From positions 2,356,001-2,420,000 of the forward strand of contig QYRS01000010.1 in assembly GCA_006503535.1 (NCBI GenBank): a stretch of DNA of 64,000 nt, written 5' to 3'. Under the pieces are notes generated by a model. That model made no database searches, was not told the DNA's origin, and was given only the letters and a program-made list of their open reading frames with translations. Each line of letters begins with the position of its first letter. Position 1 is the stretch's first letter. Both the position numbers and the translations under genes were made by a program. This stretch comes from Arthrinium phaeospermum. Its lineage: Eukaryota; Ascomycota; Sordariomycetes; Amphisphaeriales; Apiosporaceae. Shown piece by piece: positions 12,681 to 23,812 of this stretch.

Positions 12681-12812
12681 CTACTCTTCTGCCTCGACGT
12701 TGCGTCGGCAAGTGGTGCAAGCAGTGTTGTGAAGCTCGACCTCCGGGGCGGCGATTGGCACGGCCGCAGAAAAAGCGACGAGGATGGCAAGGAAGATGGT
12801 GAGGCCCGTCAT
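12681..12812 (-). CDS. Small secreted peptide candidate (43 aa)
   Basis: A short frame from the ATG at 12812 encodes 43 residues: a hydrophobic signal-peptide-like start (MTGLTIFLAILVAFSAAVPI) followed by a short tail with CTTC and two acidic/basic clusters ending EAEE. The signal peptide has a plausible cleavage after AAVPIA or nearby. A TATAAAA box lies on the same strand at 12968-12962, about 150 bases upstream, and the leader between them is free of competing upstream ORFs of note. With only two cysteines it could be a small effector-like or pheromone-like peptide, but it may also be the first exon of a longer gene. No family is recognised. Confidence 0.4.
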   Translation of the reverse strand: MTGLTIFLAILVAFSAAVPIAAPEVELHNTACTTCRRNVEAEE

Positions 12813-12961
12813 GCTGAAGACGCAACGAGGGACTGTGAATAGGGATTGTACTATTTCTTGAGAGCGAAAGAGTCTTAGTTTTGGGTTGTGGTGGATGTGG
12901 GATTGAAATGAGTTGTCTTCTGGTTTTCTTCGTCGTTGATTCAGGCTGGAAGGAGCCACCC

Positions 12962-12968
12962 TTTTATA
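12962..12968 (-). promoter_or_regulatory. TATA box upstream of the small peptide ORF
   Basis: TATAAAA on the minus strand, about 150 bases before the ATG at 12812. Position and match are seen; use as a promoter is inferred. Confidence 0.4.
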
Positions 12969-13440
12969 CGCAGCGTTCAAGAAATGCTACCTCTCCGGGA
13001 TGGCCCTTTTAGACCGGCAGCCTTACCATCTTTCACGGGACCACGAACCTTTGGATATTACCATTCAGGGCCAAGGTAGCAGCAATGCGTTCGGGACCGA
13101 GCTGGCCAGCCCACTACAGCGCCATCCAACACAGGTTGGTCTTTCCCAGCAACAGTCCACAGCCTGATGTCTCGGAATGAATCAGCCGATCATCCCAGAG
13201 CCAATGGCTACGTGCGAACCGTACCGCGAACTGGGCGTCTAGCCCTGCGGCTAGTCTCCGTGCAACATTAGGGCCGCAGTATCAACTTTGGTTCCGCGTA
13301 TCAGGGAGCTCGAGCCGCATTAGAGAAGCGCCTACGCGCCTCGATTCTGCAACTTGTGAGACACCTACCAACGAGATTACGGGCGCAAAGCTTCGTTGTC
13401 CCATCAAGTCACTGAAGCATGCCACACGATTACCAAAAAT

Positions 13441-13460
13441 AAAAAAGAAGAAAAAAAGAA
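13441..13460 (-). terminator. RNA polymerase III terminator of tRNA-Met
   Basis: On the minus strand the bases right after the tRNA read TTCTTTTTTTCTTCTTTTTT, giving T7 and T6 runs, the usual Pol III stop. Confidence 0.75.
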
Positions 13461-13461
13461 T

Positions 13462-13533
13462 TAGCATCTCTTGGTTTCGATCCAAGGACCTCCGGGTTAT
13501 GAGCCCGGCGCGCTTCCCCTGCGCCAAGATGCT
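13462..13533 (-). tRNA. Initiator tRNA-Met (CAT)
   Basis: 72 bases on the minus strand fold as a cloverleaf: the acceptor strands AGCATCT and AGATGCT pair fully, the anticodon stem CCGGG/CCCGG holds the loop CTCATAA (anticodon CAT), and the T stem CTTGG/CCAAG closes the loop ATCGAAA. The A54-type T loop (ATCGAAA in place of TTCRA) and the A1 start are features of eukaryotic initiator tRNA-Met. It has no intron. A T-rich run directly downstream serves as RNA polymerase III terminator. Confidence 0.92.
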
Positions 13534-14527
13534 TTCGGACGACAGTGTTCATGCCATATGATGGGAAAGACTTTATGGTGCATTATATGGACCTGCAGGC
13601 TTATTGATCATTTGGCTAGAAGGGGTGGCGGTTGCGCACTGGAATTGGTCAAGCCCCACTACGGCGATACGTAGCCCCAGATTCGAATCCTACTGTCGGC
13701 ATGTATGCGTTGCCTATCTTCTACATCACTTATCACAAACCTAAGTCGTCTCTATCTTGTCACTGTGAATCTGAGGGTGATGATGTGGCGTTAAATAGAC
13801 TGGGTGGGATGCCAGTCCGGCATGCAAGTCCGGCATGCGAGCCACCAACCTTGGAATCCTCAACTCAGTATTGAGAAACTCAACAGTGCTGCCTGAAGTC
13901 AACTTATTACAGGCTTACTTAGTTTCTAATAAAGATGACAAACTCACTTTGAACACATGATTGACTGACCAACACAGCTATCTACAGTCACAAGTCTCGT
14001 AGCAAGTTTTGTCAGTTGACCCAGAAACAGATTTCACGCAAGACGTTGAAAAAAGAGAGCAGCGATTCAGACGATGTATCAAATGCCAGCTAAAAAAGTA
14101 GAGTAAAACTAATACGAGAAGACAGAAACTATGGTGGTGATATTCCAAATATAATACGAGTATATATGTACAAAAGAAATGGCCAGCATGGCATGCTAGC
14201 CGTGGAAAAGGGGCTAACCCTCGTCGCCCCTGCGACAAAAGCCCAGGCATGATGGACGAAATGTATATACAGCGAAGAAAGAATGAGATGTATGAATACA
14301 GTCTAGACAGACAGAGAGAAGTGGAAGTCCTGCATTAGCAGAGACATTGGGGGTAATCGCCCACCACTTTGCCTCGAGCAGGTGTCCGGGGGCTCGCACG
14401 CACGGCGGCTCTCGAATCGAAGTTGTAAAAGGCAAGAAGAAGAAGATGGTGAATAAATAGGTAAGAAGGGAGAGAGAGCAAGACCCGAGGCTCAAGAAGA
14501 CAAGCTCGGGCTGATCCTGACACCCCC
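13534..14527. other. Intergenic, no gene seen
   Basis: About 1 kb upstream of the tRNA and downstream of the GH74 gene. A direct repeat gtccggcatgcaa/gtccggcatgcga occurs near 13816-13841. No gene is supported. Confidence 0.45.
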
Positions 14528-16874
14528 CTACAACGAAACCGTCGACCGGAACACCCCCCGCCCGTTGGTCCCGACATACACCAACCCCGGCACGTTCCCG
14601 CTCCCCGCCAGCTTCCCGCTATCGACGGTGCCGAAGCCCTGCTCCTTACCCTGGACATCGGTCCACGTCTTGCCGCCGTCGGCGCTGCCGTAGAGCCGCG
14701 GGCCCGCGGCGCCGTGGCCAAAGGCGTAGACGTTCCAGCGGTCCTCCTTCTTGTCCTTACCACCCACCCCGAGGGCGACCTGGAACGTGTTCGTGAGCGA
14801 AGCGTCGGTTTGCGCGAAGGTGGCGCCGTAGTCGGCCGAGTGGAACACGCCCGCGTCGGTCGAGACCCAGACGTCGCCCGCCTTGGCCGGGTGCGCCGCG
14901 ATATATCGAATAGCCTTGGCGTCGCCGAACAGCTTGTCGCCGGTCGCCGCGCCAAACGAGGCGCCGGCGTCCTTGCTGACGTAGAACTTGGACCCCGAGG
15001 CGCCGTAGAAGACGGTGGCGTTCCGCTTGTCCGCGGCCACGAGGCTGCCGTCGGGCAGGCTGGCGACCTTGGCGAACTTGTCCTTGCCCTCGGACCGGAT
15101 CACGCCGCTGCCCGACGCCGCGGACCAGACGACGACTTTGCCGTCGGCGGACAGGGCGACGGTCCCGCCGTTGGCGACGTCGTCGGCGCCTTCGTGGGGC
15201 GTCCAGGTCGCGCCCCCGTCGGCCGAGACGGCGATCTGCTTGGCGCCCGCCGTGTTGCCGATGCGCACCGCGTCCTTGACCGAGGCGCCCGCAAAGTCGA
15301 CGCCGACGTTGGTGGTCCAGCTAGTGCCCAGCCAGTTGACCTTGGGCGCCTGACCGAGGGTGCTCGCGTCCGCGAACGTGAACCCGCCGACGTCGCCCGT
15401 GGCCGCGAGCAGCTCGCTGCCGCCGGGGATGGAGGCCACGTCCTGGACCGAGGTCTCCTCGATGCCGTCGGCGAGGGAGGCGATGGTGAGGCGGTCCTTT
15501 TCCTCCCAGGAGTTGCGGTCCCACTTGGTCAGGTCGTGGCCGCCGAAGAGGGTCAGGCCCGTGCCGTAGAGCCAGTGGTCGCTGTCGTGGGGGTCGATCT
15601 CGAGGGACTCGATCATCCAGCCCAGGTGCTTGCTGTCGTTGTCGAGGAAGCCCGGGGCGATCCAGGGGGCTTTGTCGACCTGGGGGGTAGAGGGTCAGTA
15701 AACAACAAAAGTAGATGATTGGGGTGGATATTTCACTTACGTTCTGCTTGTACCGCAGGTTCATCTCCGGGTAGTTGGCCCACTCCCACAACCGGCTCCA
15801 AGTAGCCCCCGAGTCCGTCGACCGGAAAATGTGGTTATCGGGCCACCACGAGTTCAAGCTCGCCACAACAACAACACCCGGCTTCTGCGCGTCGATAGCC
15901 AACCCTCCAAACCCGAAGTTGATGGGGTCCCCGCCGATACCCGGCGTGATGTCCGTGAATTTCTTCTCGGCAATGTCGTAGCGGTAGACGGCGCCCGCGG
16001 TGCCGTCGTAGGGCCCGCTCCCGTCGGCGTACGAAATATACAGCGCCTTCTCCGCGGCGCTCAGCACGCCCTTGTGCGGGAAGAACTTGCCCGGCTGGTC
16101 CGGCAGCGCCGCCCAGCTCGCGCCCGCGTCCTCGGACACGTAGAGGCTGGCGGTGCGGTTGTCGGCGGTGCCGACGAAGATGCGCGAGGTGGCGCCGTCG
16201 AGCTTATCGGAGGTGGCGTCGAAGGTCACAAAGGCGAGGCCCTGGAGGTCGCTGTTGAGGCCCGTCGTGTCGCCGGGCTGGGGCGCGTAGGTGCCGACGG
16301 CGGTGAAGGCGTCGACCTTCTGAAAACTGGCGCCGCCGTCGGTCGACTTCCAGAGCCCGTGGCCCGAGCGCGCGCCAAAGAACAGGATGTCCGAGTTGGC
16401 CGGGTCGACGGCCAGGCGCTCGCCCATGCCGCGGCCGGGCATGTTGCCGCCGACCTTGAAGGGCAGGTCGGCCATCCGCCAGGTCGCGCCGCGGTCGGCG
16501 GAGCGGCCGATCTGGCCCGGGCTCGGGTCCCAGTCGTTGGTGTAGAGCCCAAAGGCGGCGTAGACCCTGCTGTCGTCCCGCGGGTCCAGGGCCAGCGCGT
16601 CCACGCCCCAGTTGTGCCACCCGGCGTGGTCCGTGATGGCGTCCGTCACCGCCGTCCAGCTGTCGTCCGCCGCGTTGAGCCGGTACAGGCCCCCGATGTC
16701 CGTCCGCGCGTACGCCACGCCCGCCGTCTTGGGGTGGAAGGCGATGCCCGGGACGAAGCCGCCGCCGCCGCCCAGGCGCACATTTTGCCACTTCGGCTCC
16801 GCTGCTGCCGCTTGGGCGGTGGCGGCAGCGCTGAGAGCCAGCAGCGGTAGGGAGGAGGTCAAAAACTTCTTCAT
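14528..16874 (-). CDS. Secreted GH74 xyloglucanase / oligoxyloglucan cellobiohydrolase
   Basis: Two exons on the minus strand, 16874-15741 and 15679-14528, with a 61-nt phase-0 intron (GTAAGT...CCCCAG); about 761 residues, normal for the family. A signal peptide (MKKFLTSSLPLLALSAAATA, cleavage near the AQAAAAEP segment) sends it out of the cell. The mature protein is a tandem beta-propeller with repeated Asp-box-like motifs (STDGGASF, SADRGATW, SEDAGASW, STDSGATW, SADGGATW). The two catalytic aspartates of GH74 are visible in ARTDIGGLYRL (about D59) and ATGDVGGFTF (about D474). It cleaves the beta-1,4-glucan backbone of xyloglucan; endo versus reducing-end exo action depends on a loop I cannot assign. 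There is no CBM1 at the C-terminus, which ends at NGRGVFRSTVSL. Confidence 0.92.
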
Positions 16875-18195
16875 TGTGGGTGTGTCGTCAAGTTCAATTG
16901 ACTTGAACAACTGCAGCTTTGGGGGAAATGCGATGGCTGCACAAGAGACCCAATGCGCGTTGAGAGCATTTGAAGAAGAAAAGCGCGGAAGGGGGGGTTA
17001 TATCACGGGCTTTATAACCACGTTCCTTTTTTCTCCAGCGCATGGTACGGCATGCGGGGCGCGCGAACCGTCGAACCATTTCCGCATGGCTCGCAAATTG
17101 CCAGGGGCGGCTGTCCACCCTTGCTTGACAGCGACCGATCCGAACTCTTGGGACTGTTTTTTCTCCAGTTTCCCTCATCTCATCTCGGCATGGATCGGAC
17201 AGGTGGCGCCACCGCGGTGGTATCAGCACCACCTACGCCCCAAAATCGCTGCGGCAGGTTGTTGTTGCTCAGTGCATCCATATTTTGGTTGGTAAAGGGA
17301 AAACCGACTTGGTGGAAAACCGGCTCCACAGCGGAAGGAACAAAAACGTCGGACGGGGCCAGAGCGTGGTAGTAGGTGGACCGGATGGGGCTCTAAGCCC
17401 ATGATTTTCCCGCGAATCGCGGGCCCTGGTTCAACGACTGAAAGCATTGGGCCTAGGGCCGGCAGACGGGAAAACGGAGCGACGGATTCCGTCCGGCGCT
17501 ACTGGGCTAGCCTTTGGTTCCTGCAGGGGAGGGTCCCGTCCGTCCCCAACGACACCCCTTAAACAATCTCTCGCACCAGGGACGGCGAACCGCATTCAAA
17601 GAATGAGGCTGCATCGATTTTGGGAACGTTTGTCATTTGGTTGTTAATTGGTGTTTTGCTCAAGAAGAACTTTAGTTGCTGCGGATTTCAGAGCAGAACG
17701 CTGCGCAGTGGAATAGGCGGGCACTGCAGGTACCCGAGAGATCGCCTTTGAGGTGGGGAGGGGCGTGTCCTCATCAATCGATCGCACATCCCCACCCTTG
17801 CCCGCTTACTAAAAAGGTGGGAACGTCCAACGACCAACGTCCAACAGGCGCACAACCATCCATATGTGGAAGCCAAATGAGTTACTCTCGGAACCTCAAC
17901 ACGATCAAATGCGAGTGCAACATATCAATTGAGTGGAATTTCGGCCCTGGATGCCAATTGGAGTCGATAAGCTCCCGGCTTGCATCCAGGTCATTACTGC
18001 AACTACAGCTTTGCCGTCGGGCATGTTAGTGCATCTGGTGCTTTGCTACTGTCACTTTCCCCTAGCCGTTCAGAAGGTGATAACATCCCCCATTTTCTGT
18101 ACATAACTCCCCCTCCCCAACTCCGCCCCTCTCCATTACGATAGCCAACCAAATATCGAGTCAGTACTTACCTGTAATACTCTATCCAATCTCCA
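16875..18195. other. Intergenic, GH74 promoter side; no gene seen
   Basis: About 1.3 kb. The first few hundred bases upstream of 16874 are the likely GH74 promoter. A 117-codon open frame at 17676-18029 has no features of a protein family. Confidence 0.45.
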
Positions 18196-19970
18196 TCACT
18201 GGTACCCAGACGCCAGCGACGCCGCAATCTTCCCGGCCCCGCGAAACGTCCGCCGCTTGACCCCGCTCAAGATGTAATCCACCGAGTTCCGGCCCGCCAG
18301 CAAATCTTGCGAGAACGGGTCGAGCTCCTCCTCCTCAGCCGCTGACGCCGCCCCGTCTCGCTGAGACTGAGAGCCGGTGGCGGCCATGTTCAGGATATTG
18401 GGCACCGATGCGCGGCCCCCGGGAGGCGGCGGCGAGCACGCCATGCACCCGAACAGGGACGTCGCCTGCCCGGCCCGCGCACCCCCCAGCAGCGCGCACT
18501 GGCAAGAACCGGTGCCGGTGCCGCCGTTGTTCTGGGCTGATGCTGTTGCCGCCAGCTGCCGCATCTCGAGGAACTCGGCCTTGCTCCTCTCGAACTCATC
18601 GACGCGGCGGCGGCGGAGCTCGTCTGGTGACAGTTGCTTCCTGTTCTTGACCCCCTTTTTCTTCTTATTCCTATGATCCTTCTTCATGCCGATTTCCCAA
18701 TCACTCCCCCAACCACTCCCCCCCACCCCTCCGTCTCCCACCTCCTCCTCCTCCTCATAAATCCTCTCGTAGCCGCCCCCTCGCTATCGTCGCTGTCCGT
18801 CGCGAACCGCCGCCACTCGTGGCAGTGGTCGAGGTCGCCGCCCTGGCGCAGCTCGGCGTAGAGAAGGGAGCCGACGCGGTCGCTCAGCACGGGCGCGTTG
18901 AAGAGGCGGCGGCACTGGCGCACGCCGCTGGCCGCGTCGCCCTCGTTGCCGATCATCTTGATCTCCTCGAGGGTCCGGGCCGAGGCCGCGTCCGCCCGGA
19001 TCGCCACCTGGTCCCGGTGCGCCCCGAAGTGCACCCGCAGGAAGTCGGCCAGGAAGTCCCGGCCCTCCTGGATCGAGAACCGCCGCCGGAACTCGCGCTC
19101 CTCCTGCAGCGCCTCGAGCTCGAGCGGCGATGGCGGTGGGGGCGATTGGGGTGATTGGGGTGATTGGGGTGATTGGGGTTGTGGTTGTGGGTCGGTGGTG
19201 GTGAATGGGCTGCTTTCGGTGCTGGTTGCTGGATGGATTGAGGTCGTGGTTGTGCTTGTGGCTGCTGCTGCTGCCGCTGCCCCCGGCGAGAAAGAGGCCG
19301 ACGCCGACACCGATGCTGATGCCGACGGCGGCGGCGGCGACGACGAGACGCGCCGGACCCGCGAGTACTCGGCCATGGTGGCCGGGTTGCTGTGCTGGCG
19401 CCGCGTGTAGCGCGACAGCCGCCGCAGGTCCCTCTTGATCTCCTTGGCCTGCCGCTTGAACTCGTCCGAGTCGGCCGCGAGCAGCGCCGGGTCCGGCCCC
19501 AGCAGCGAGATGCGGATGTCGGTCGCCACCCGCCGGTACTGCGGCTCCTGCCGCTCCTCCGCCGGCGACGTGGGCGGGCTCCAGAAGCCGTCGTCGTCGG
19601 TGTTGTCGTCTTGGTTGCTGTTCTTGTTGTCGTCGTCGTGCTCGGGTATCGTGTTGATCGACTTCGGGCTCTGCGGGGGACTCCTCTTCCTCCTTCTCCT
19701 CCTCCTCCTCCTCTGCGAACCGGCGGCGGCGGCGGCGGTGCGTTTGGAAGAGGTGGTGGTGGTGGCGGAGGAGGAGATGGTGGTGTGGCTCGGCTTGTCT
19801 GGGGCCGTGGCGGCGGGCGTCGTAGCGGCCATAGTGGAGGGGGATGGAGGAGAAGAGGGAGAAGAAGAAGAAAAAGGAGCCGCGGCGGGCCTCGGCGGCA
19901 TCGTGAGGGTCTCGAGCTGCGAGATCCGGCTTAAGCGGGCCAGCCTCTGGTGGTTGGCCAGGGCCGCCAT
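18196..19970 (-). CDS. Uncharacterised low-complexity fungal protein, with apparent frameshift
   Basis: Reading starts at the ATG at 19970 (minus). Residues 1-170 are Ser/Pro/Ala-rich with a run of arginines (QRRRRRRRRKRSP, a likely nuclear signal) and acidic Asn/Asp repeats. Two ordered blocks follow: VATDIRISLLGPDPALLAAD with KRQAKEIKRDLRRLSRYTRR, and REFRRRFSIQEGRDFLADFL with LEEIKMIGNEGDAASGVRQC. The open frame ends at 18684 in an unlikely Arg/Gly tail. A second frame, open from about 18783 to 18196, continues as an acidic region, then LSPDELRRRRVDEFERSKAE (helical) and a conserved-looking end, NSVDYILSGVKRRTFRGAGK. The frames join if the C5 run at 18776-18780 is one base short, giving about 591 residues. 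A real frameshift, an assembly error or an unseen intron could explain this. Function unknown. Confidence 0.6.
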
Positions 19971-20935
19971 CCTGAAAGAGAGAAAGACACTGTGTATGTA
20001 TGTTTGCCAGAGAGAAAGTAGAGAAGAAAAAAAAAAGAAAAGGGCCGCTCCGGCGGCAGTCTCGGCTTGAGTGTAGAAACGTGGGCGTTGTGCAAAGAAC
20101 CCACAACTCCTCCCCCCAAAAAGGAAAAAAGAAACAGAAGAAGGGGGGGAAGAAGCGAGACGGAACGCAAGACAGCCCCAGTGCTGGGGTGTGCGACTGA
20201 CCTGGCTCCTTCCCCCTCGCGAAAAAACAAAAAAAAGGCCTCGTGCCTCGCTTAAGGAAAGTAATATTGGCTCGAAAGGCTGTTTTCGTGCTCTCTTGGG
20301 CGGGTACCCAAGGGTCCTCCAAACCTTGATGGCGGGCGCGGCTGTGCGTTTGTGGCGCGGGACTGGCAGGCCGACGGAACAAAGGAGCAAAGGAACACAC
20401 GACCACATATGCATGCAAGGGCCCAGGGCCGACCACGCGTGCCAGCGACCCCGCGGGACTGGCCAGCCGGGCACGTGGCCCCGTCTGTCAATCTGTACGC
20501 TAAACACGCCGACCCAAGGTCCCCCCCTCCTCCTCTTTCGTTGGCGCCCCATCGTCGAGAGTCCCTGCGTCTGCGCACACCCAGCCAACCTTTTCTCCCT
20601 CGTTCCATTGCACCTGCCAGGGCCAGCAAAACCCCGCGCGCCACCAACCGCACGGCCCCCACCGTCGCTTCGCCTCACCCCACCACACCAACCCCACCAA
20701 CCCGCTCGCTGCGCCAAACAAGAAAGTACAACCGTCACACCCGCGCCCTGTTAGCGGGAGAAGGCGGCGTGGTCACTTGTCAAAGAGGAAAGGGCATTAG
20801 GCCAACAGACGTATCATTGAAATAATTATTCAACTATTCTACCACGACCAGATCCAGGCTGCAACCTCTTCAAACATAACCCAGGTTGTACATCCAGATC
20901 TCCTCGCCTAGTAAAGAGCGTGTCCACCAGAGCAA
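19971..20935. other. Leader/promoter of the low-complexity gene; no other gene seen
   Basis: About 960 bases. An open frame on the minus strand runs through this stretch in phase with the 19970 ATG. Its composition (poly-Phe, Arg/Gly) looks like untranslated leader. Pyrimidine-rich tracts on the minus strand near 20010-20230 fit a fungal promoter or 5' UTR. Confidence 0.4.
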
Positions 20936-22678
20936 TCATAGGTACCCCTCGTCGACGGCGTATTGACGGGCTGAATCGTAATCGAGGAGGTTGTGCATGA
21001 GGAGCTCGATCCACTGGGGTAGCGGAGAGACGGGATTGAAGAAGGTCGGGACGGTGAACCTCTCGGGGAACCTCGTCATGAGCTCCGCTGAATCCCACCA
21101 CTCCTTCGCCGTCCACCCGTGGCGGGCTCGTATGATCTCCTCGACATCGTGGGGGGAGCCGGGCGAAAAGTTGAGGCATCGGACGACAGAGGTGCCCGCG
21201 ACAATCTTGCTCAGCTCGTCGGGGAACCCAGAGGACCCCGTCTCGAAATACATGGCGGGCGGCGTTCCCAGGTTCTCTGTGTCGCGTGTCCGTTTGATGT
21301 GTGCCCGGGGCCCCCCTGTCATGGGAAGGCCGCGGTCCATAGTCAATCGCAGCGCCATCTGCTCGGCAGCACTTGCCTGAACCCAATGCTGGAATAGGTC
21401 CGAGCACACATTGGCCGGCCCCGGAGCACCACCATCCAGCGTCAACCGGAAGCAATGCGGCGGCATCTGGTCTAGCTCTGCTGCTTCCATGACCCACCGG
21501 CCGATTGCCCGAGTTGTAGGCTTCCGTCTCAAGGTGGGATGCTTTTCGTCGAGCCAGTCGTCTGTCTCGGCGAACCTTTGGTCTATGCGATGGCCCATGC
21601 TATCGAGGAAGACATTCCGCCAGAGATCAACCCTTCTCTCGATCCGAAGCAACGGGTTCTCCATGCAGAACCGGACGAGCCCGCGGCCGTGCGACGCAGA
21701 ACACGGTACGGCATCACGGTCTTCGTGGACCAAGATGCTGCGCATGTCGCGGTGAATGCCGGGGAATAACTCGAAGAACCTAATGGCGGCTGTGGCGGCT
21801 GAAAAGCGGTACTTGGCATCCTTGAACCCGCTGACAAACATAGACAGATTCAGGTCGCGTATCTCTTTCGTGAGCGTGCGGCAGTCGTCGTTGTCGTACA
21901 TGTGGCCATACGTGCAGCTATACTCGTCATGGAGGAGTTCAAAAAGTGTGTCGACATCAGACTGGGAGGGAAAAGTCCAGTGAGTGTGGCGTGCAGTCAG
22001 TGCGAGAAAGTCGGGCATATTCTGCCTGACCTTAATGGGGAGACAAAAACCGCTCATGATTCGCCATTCTTCCTCCAAGGCATCGCGCAAACCCTCGCGT
22101 TCGAGACAAGTCCTGAGGGTAAACAGCGCGGCCTCGCGCACCAGGGAGGGACACCGGATCTGGGATCCTTGCCTTTTTGTGAAGTAGCTAGCCGTTACCC
22201 ACTCTGTGGCCTGGAAGGGAGGCACAATACGCCGGTCAGAGCGGGTGTTGGTCGCCTCTGCTAAATCAAGGTACGGTTCGAACCACGGATACCTTGCCAC
22301 AATAAGGGCCCGCACCTGACGTGAGCAGATCTTATAAGCCAAACATGCAGCAGCGGCAGTGAGATAGTCTAGCTGGTCGATCAGCCCGACATAGCGGCCT
22401 GCGCGTATTCTCAAGTCATCGCGGTAAAGCGTTCTGAACGTCACCAAGTTGGCGCCAAGGGCGACTCCTTTCATTTCGCTGGCGACTTGTCGGCAGGTAT
22501 ACATAAAGGAAAGGTCAATGGCGCCATTGGCATCGCCATGGCCTTGGGCAGTAGCTTTGCGGAGCTTCTCGGTGTGGGGGTTGAAAACGTAGCCACCATC
22601 GACCAATACATACTCGCGGTAGATGGCATTTCTTAGCTCGGGTGGAAGGCGGAGGAAATAACTGGCAGAAGAAGCCAT
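20936..22678 (-). CDS. 2EXR/F-box-like domain protein
   Basis: A single uninterrupted frame of 580 residues from the ATG at 22678. The N-terminus YFLRLPPELRNAIYREYVLV (about residues 7-26) is the LPxElRxxIY motif of fungal 2EXR/F-box-like proteins. Known members are very numerous in Pezizomycotina and mostly uncharacterised; some are thought to be substrate adaptors of SCF ubiquitin ligases. The body of the protein has mixed helices, one Cys pair (MYTCRQVASEMKGVALGANL is a typical second motif of this group) and no membrane segment. There is no intron. No functional partner is suggested by the neighbours. Confidence 0.72.
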   Translation of the reverse strand: MASSASYFLRLPPELRNAIYREYVLVDGGYVFNPHTEKLRKATAQGHGDANGAIDLSFMYTCRQVASEMKGVALGANLVTFRTLYRDDLRIRAGRYVGLIDQLDYLTAAAACLAYKICSRQVRALIVARYPWFEPYLDLAEATNTRSDRRIVPPFQATEWVTASYFTKRQGSQIRCPSLVREAALFTLRTCLEREGLRDALEEEWRIMSGFCLPIKVRQNMPDFLALTARHTHWTFPSQSDVDTLFELLHDEYSCTYGHMYDNDDCRTLTKEIRDLNLSMFVSGFKDAKYRFSAATAAIRFFELFPGIHRDMRSILVHEDRDAVPCSASHGRGLVRFCMENPLLRIERRVDLWRNVFLDSMGHRIDQRFAETDDWLDEKHPTLRRKPTTRAIGRWVMEAAELDQMPPHCFRLTLDGGAPGPANVCSDLFQHWVQASAAEQMALRLTMDRGLPMTGGPRAHIKRTRDTENLGTPPAMYFETGSSGFPDELSKIVAGTSVVRCLNFSPGSPHDVEEIIRARHGWTAKEWWDSAELMTRFPERFTVPTFFNPVSPLPQWIELLMHNLLDYDSARQYAVDEGYL

Positions 22679-23812
22679 GGTGAGTGCTGAGAGATGCGTG
22701 TCGGAAAAAAAAATGCAAAGGAAATGGAAGAGAGAATGGCCAATTGGGACGTGGTGGACGGATCAATTGAAAGAACAAGGCCGCTTTAAGTAGCGCATTG
22801 GCACCGACCTAGTGACTCATTCTCCGCACCGCATCCCCCCCAAGAAAAGCTTAATCACTCACCACACCCCCGTCTATCGGAGATATGCTTACCTAAGGAT
22901 GCACATCGATTGAGCCAAGGAAGAGTGCTCACGTACACACCTGCGCCTGCTGTCTCGCGCAAATTCACACCATCTGCATATCACATGCGCACGGGACATA
23001 TATCTAGGGTATTAAATTTTTTTTCTTTCTTTTTTTTTTCGATTCGTACCAAGGTTTCCCGGCAGAAACAAAAGACTCACAAAGAGCAGGTTACCTTAAA
23101 AATAATAAACTCAAAAACAAGGTATCATACCCAATACCTTCGAAACTCTCAAAAACATTCCAACTGCAATCGCGAACAAAATAATACGTCAGCTCAAGAG
23201 CCCATTGGCATCGGAAAGATAGATTGCGGATGCTGTACCAACCAATTATGACTCCCATGGATCGACAAAAGCTTGATAACGGCCTGCTAGGCATGTTAGC
23301 CAGGTCGTTCTGCCACCGAGGAAGGAGACGCAATGCGTCGCTTGAGAATGCTCACCAACATACCGGTGACTGCAAAATTCCCTCTCCGGTTCCGGTCCTA
23401 TCTCCGGTCGCTGCCCGCTTCGGTTTAGCTGTAGTCAAGTCCGGCCAGCCTGCGAGGTGAACTTACTGGTGACTCAGCGGACTGCGTACAAAAGGCTGTC
23501 CTCGCTTCCTCTGTCGACTGCTTGAACTGCTAAGCGCCATCAGTCCACTGGCATATCTGGTCAGGGAGGTGTAGTACTCACAGTCTTCCATCCAACACAA
23601 CCACACATACCATCCACCACCTAAATAGCCACTCGAAGTTAGCCCTAATCTGTGTTTGGCAGTCAATAGACGATGCAGTGTAGTCACCATACGACTTGTC
23701 AAAAGACACAGCGCATCCGCTCCGTCTAGCAACGCATTGTCAACCATTTGTCTCGCTGCAGACACGTACACAGCTGTCCAGCGTCGGAAAGCACCTACCA
23801 CGCTCATCCACC
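22679..23812. other. Intergenic, no gene seen
   Basis: About 1.1 kb. Contains a T-rich tract near 23017-23039 and several short frames on both strands (for example 23463-23924 minus) with no recognisable features. Confidence 0.45.

Noticed and set aside
13636..13710. tRNA-like T-loop (AGATTCGAATCCT) near the real tRNA-Met
   Set aside because: No matching acceptor or anticodon stems could be drawn; only the T-loop-like string is present.
14714..15718. Long open frame (334 codons, plus strand) opposite the GH74 gene
   Set aside because: It is the antisense shadow of GC-rich GH74 coding sequence; the minus strand has the signal peptide, catalytic motifs and intron.
19141..19181. Tandem gattggggt repeat as a regulatory array
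   Set aside because: It lies within the minus-strand coding frame, where it encodes Gln-Ser-Pro repeats of the low-complexity protein.
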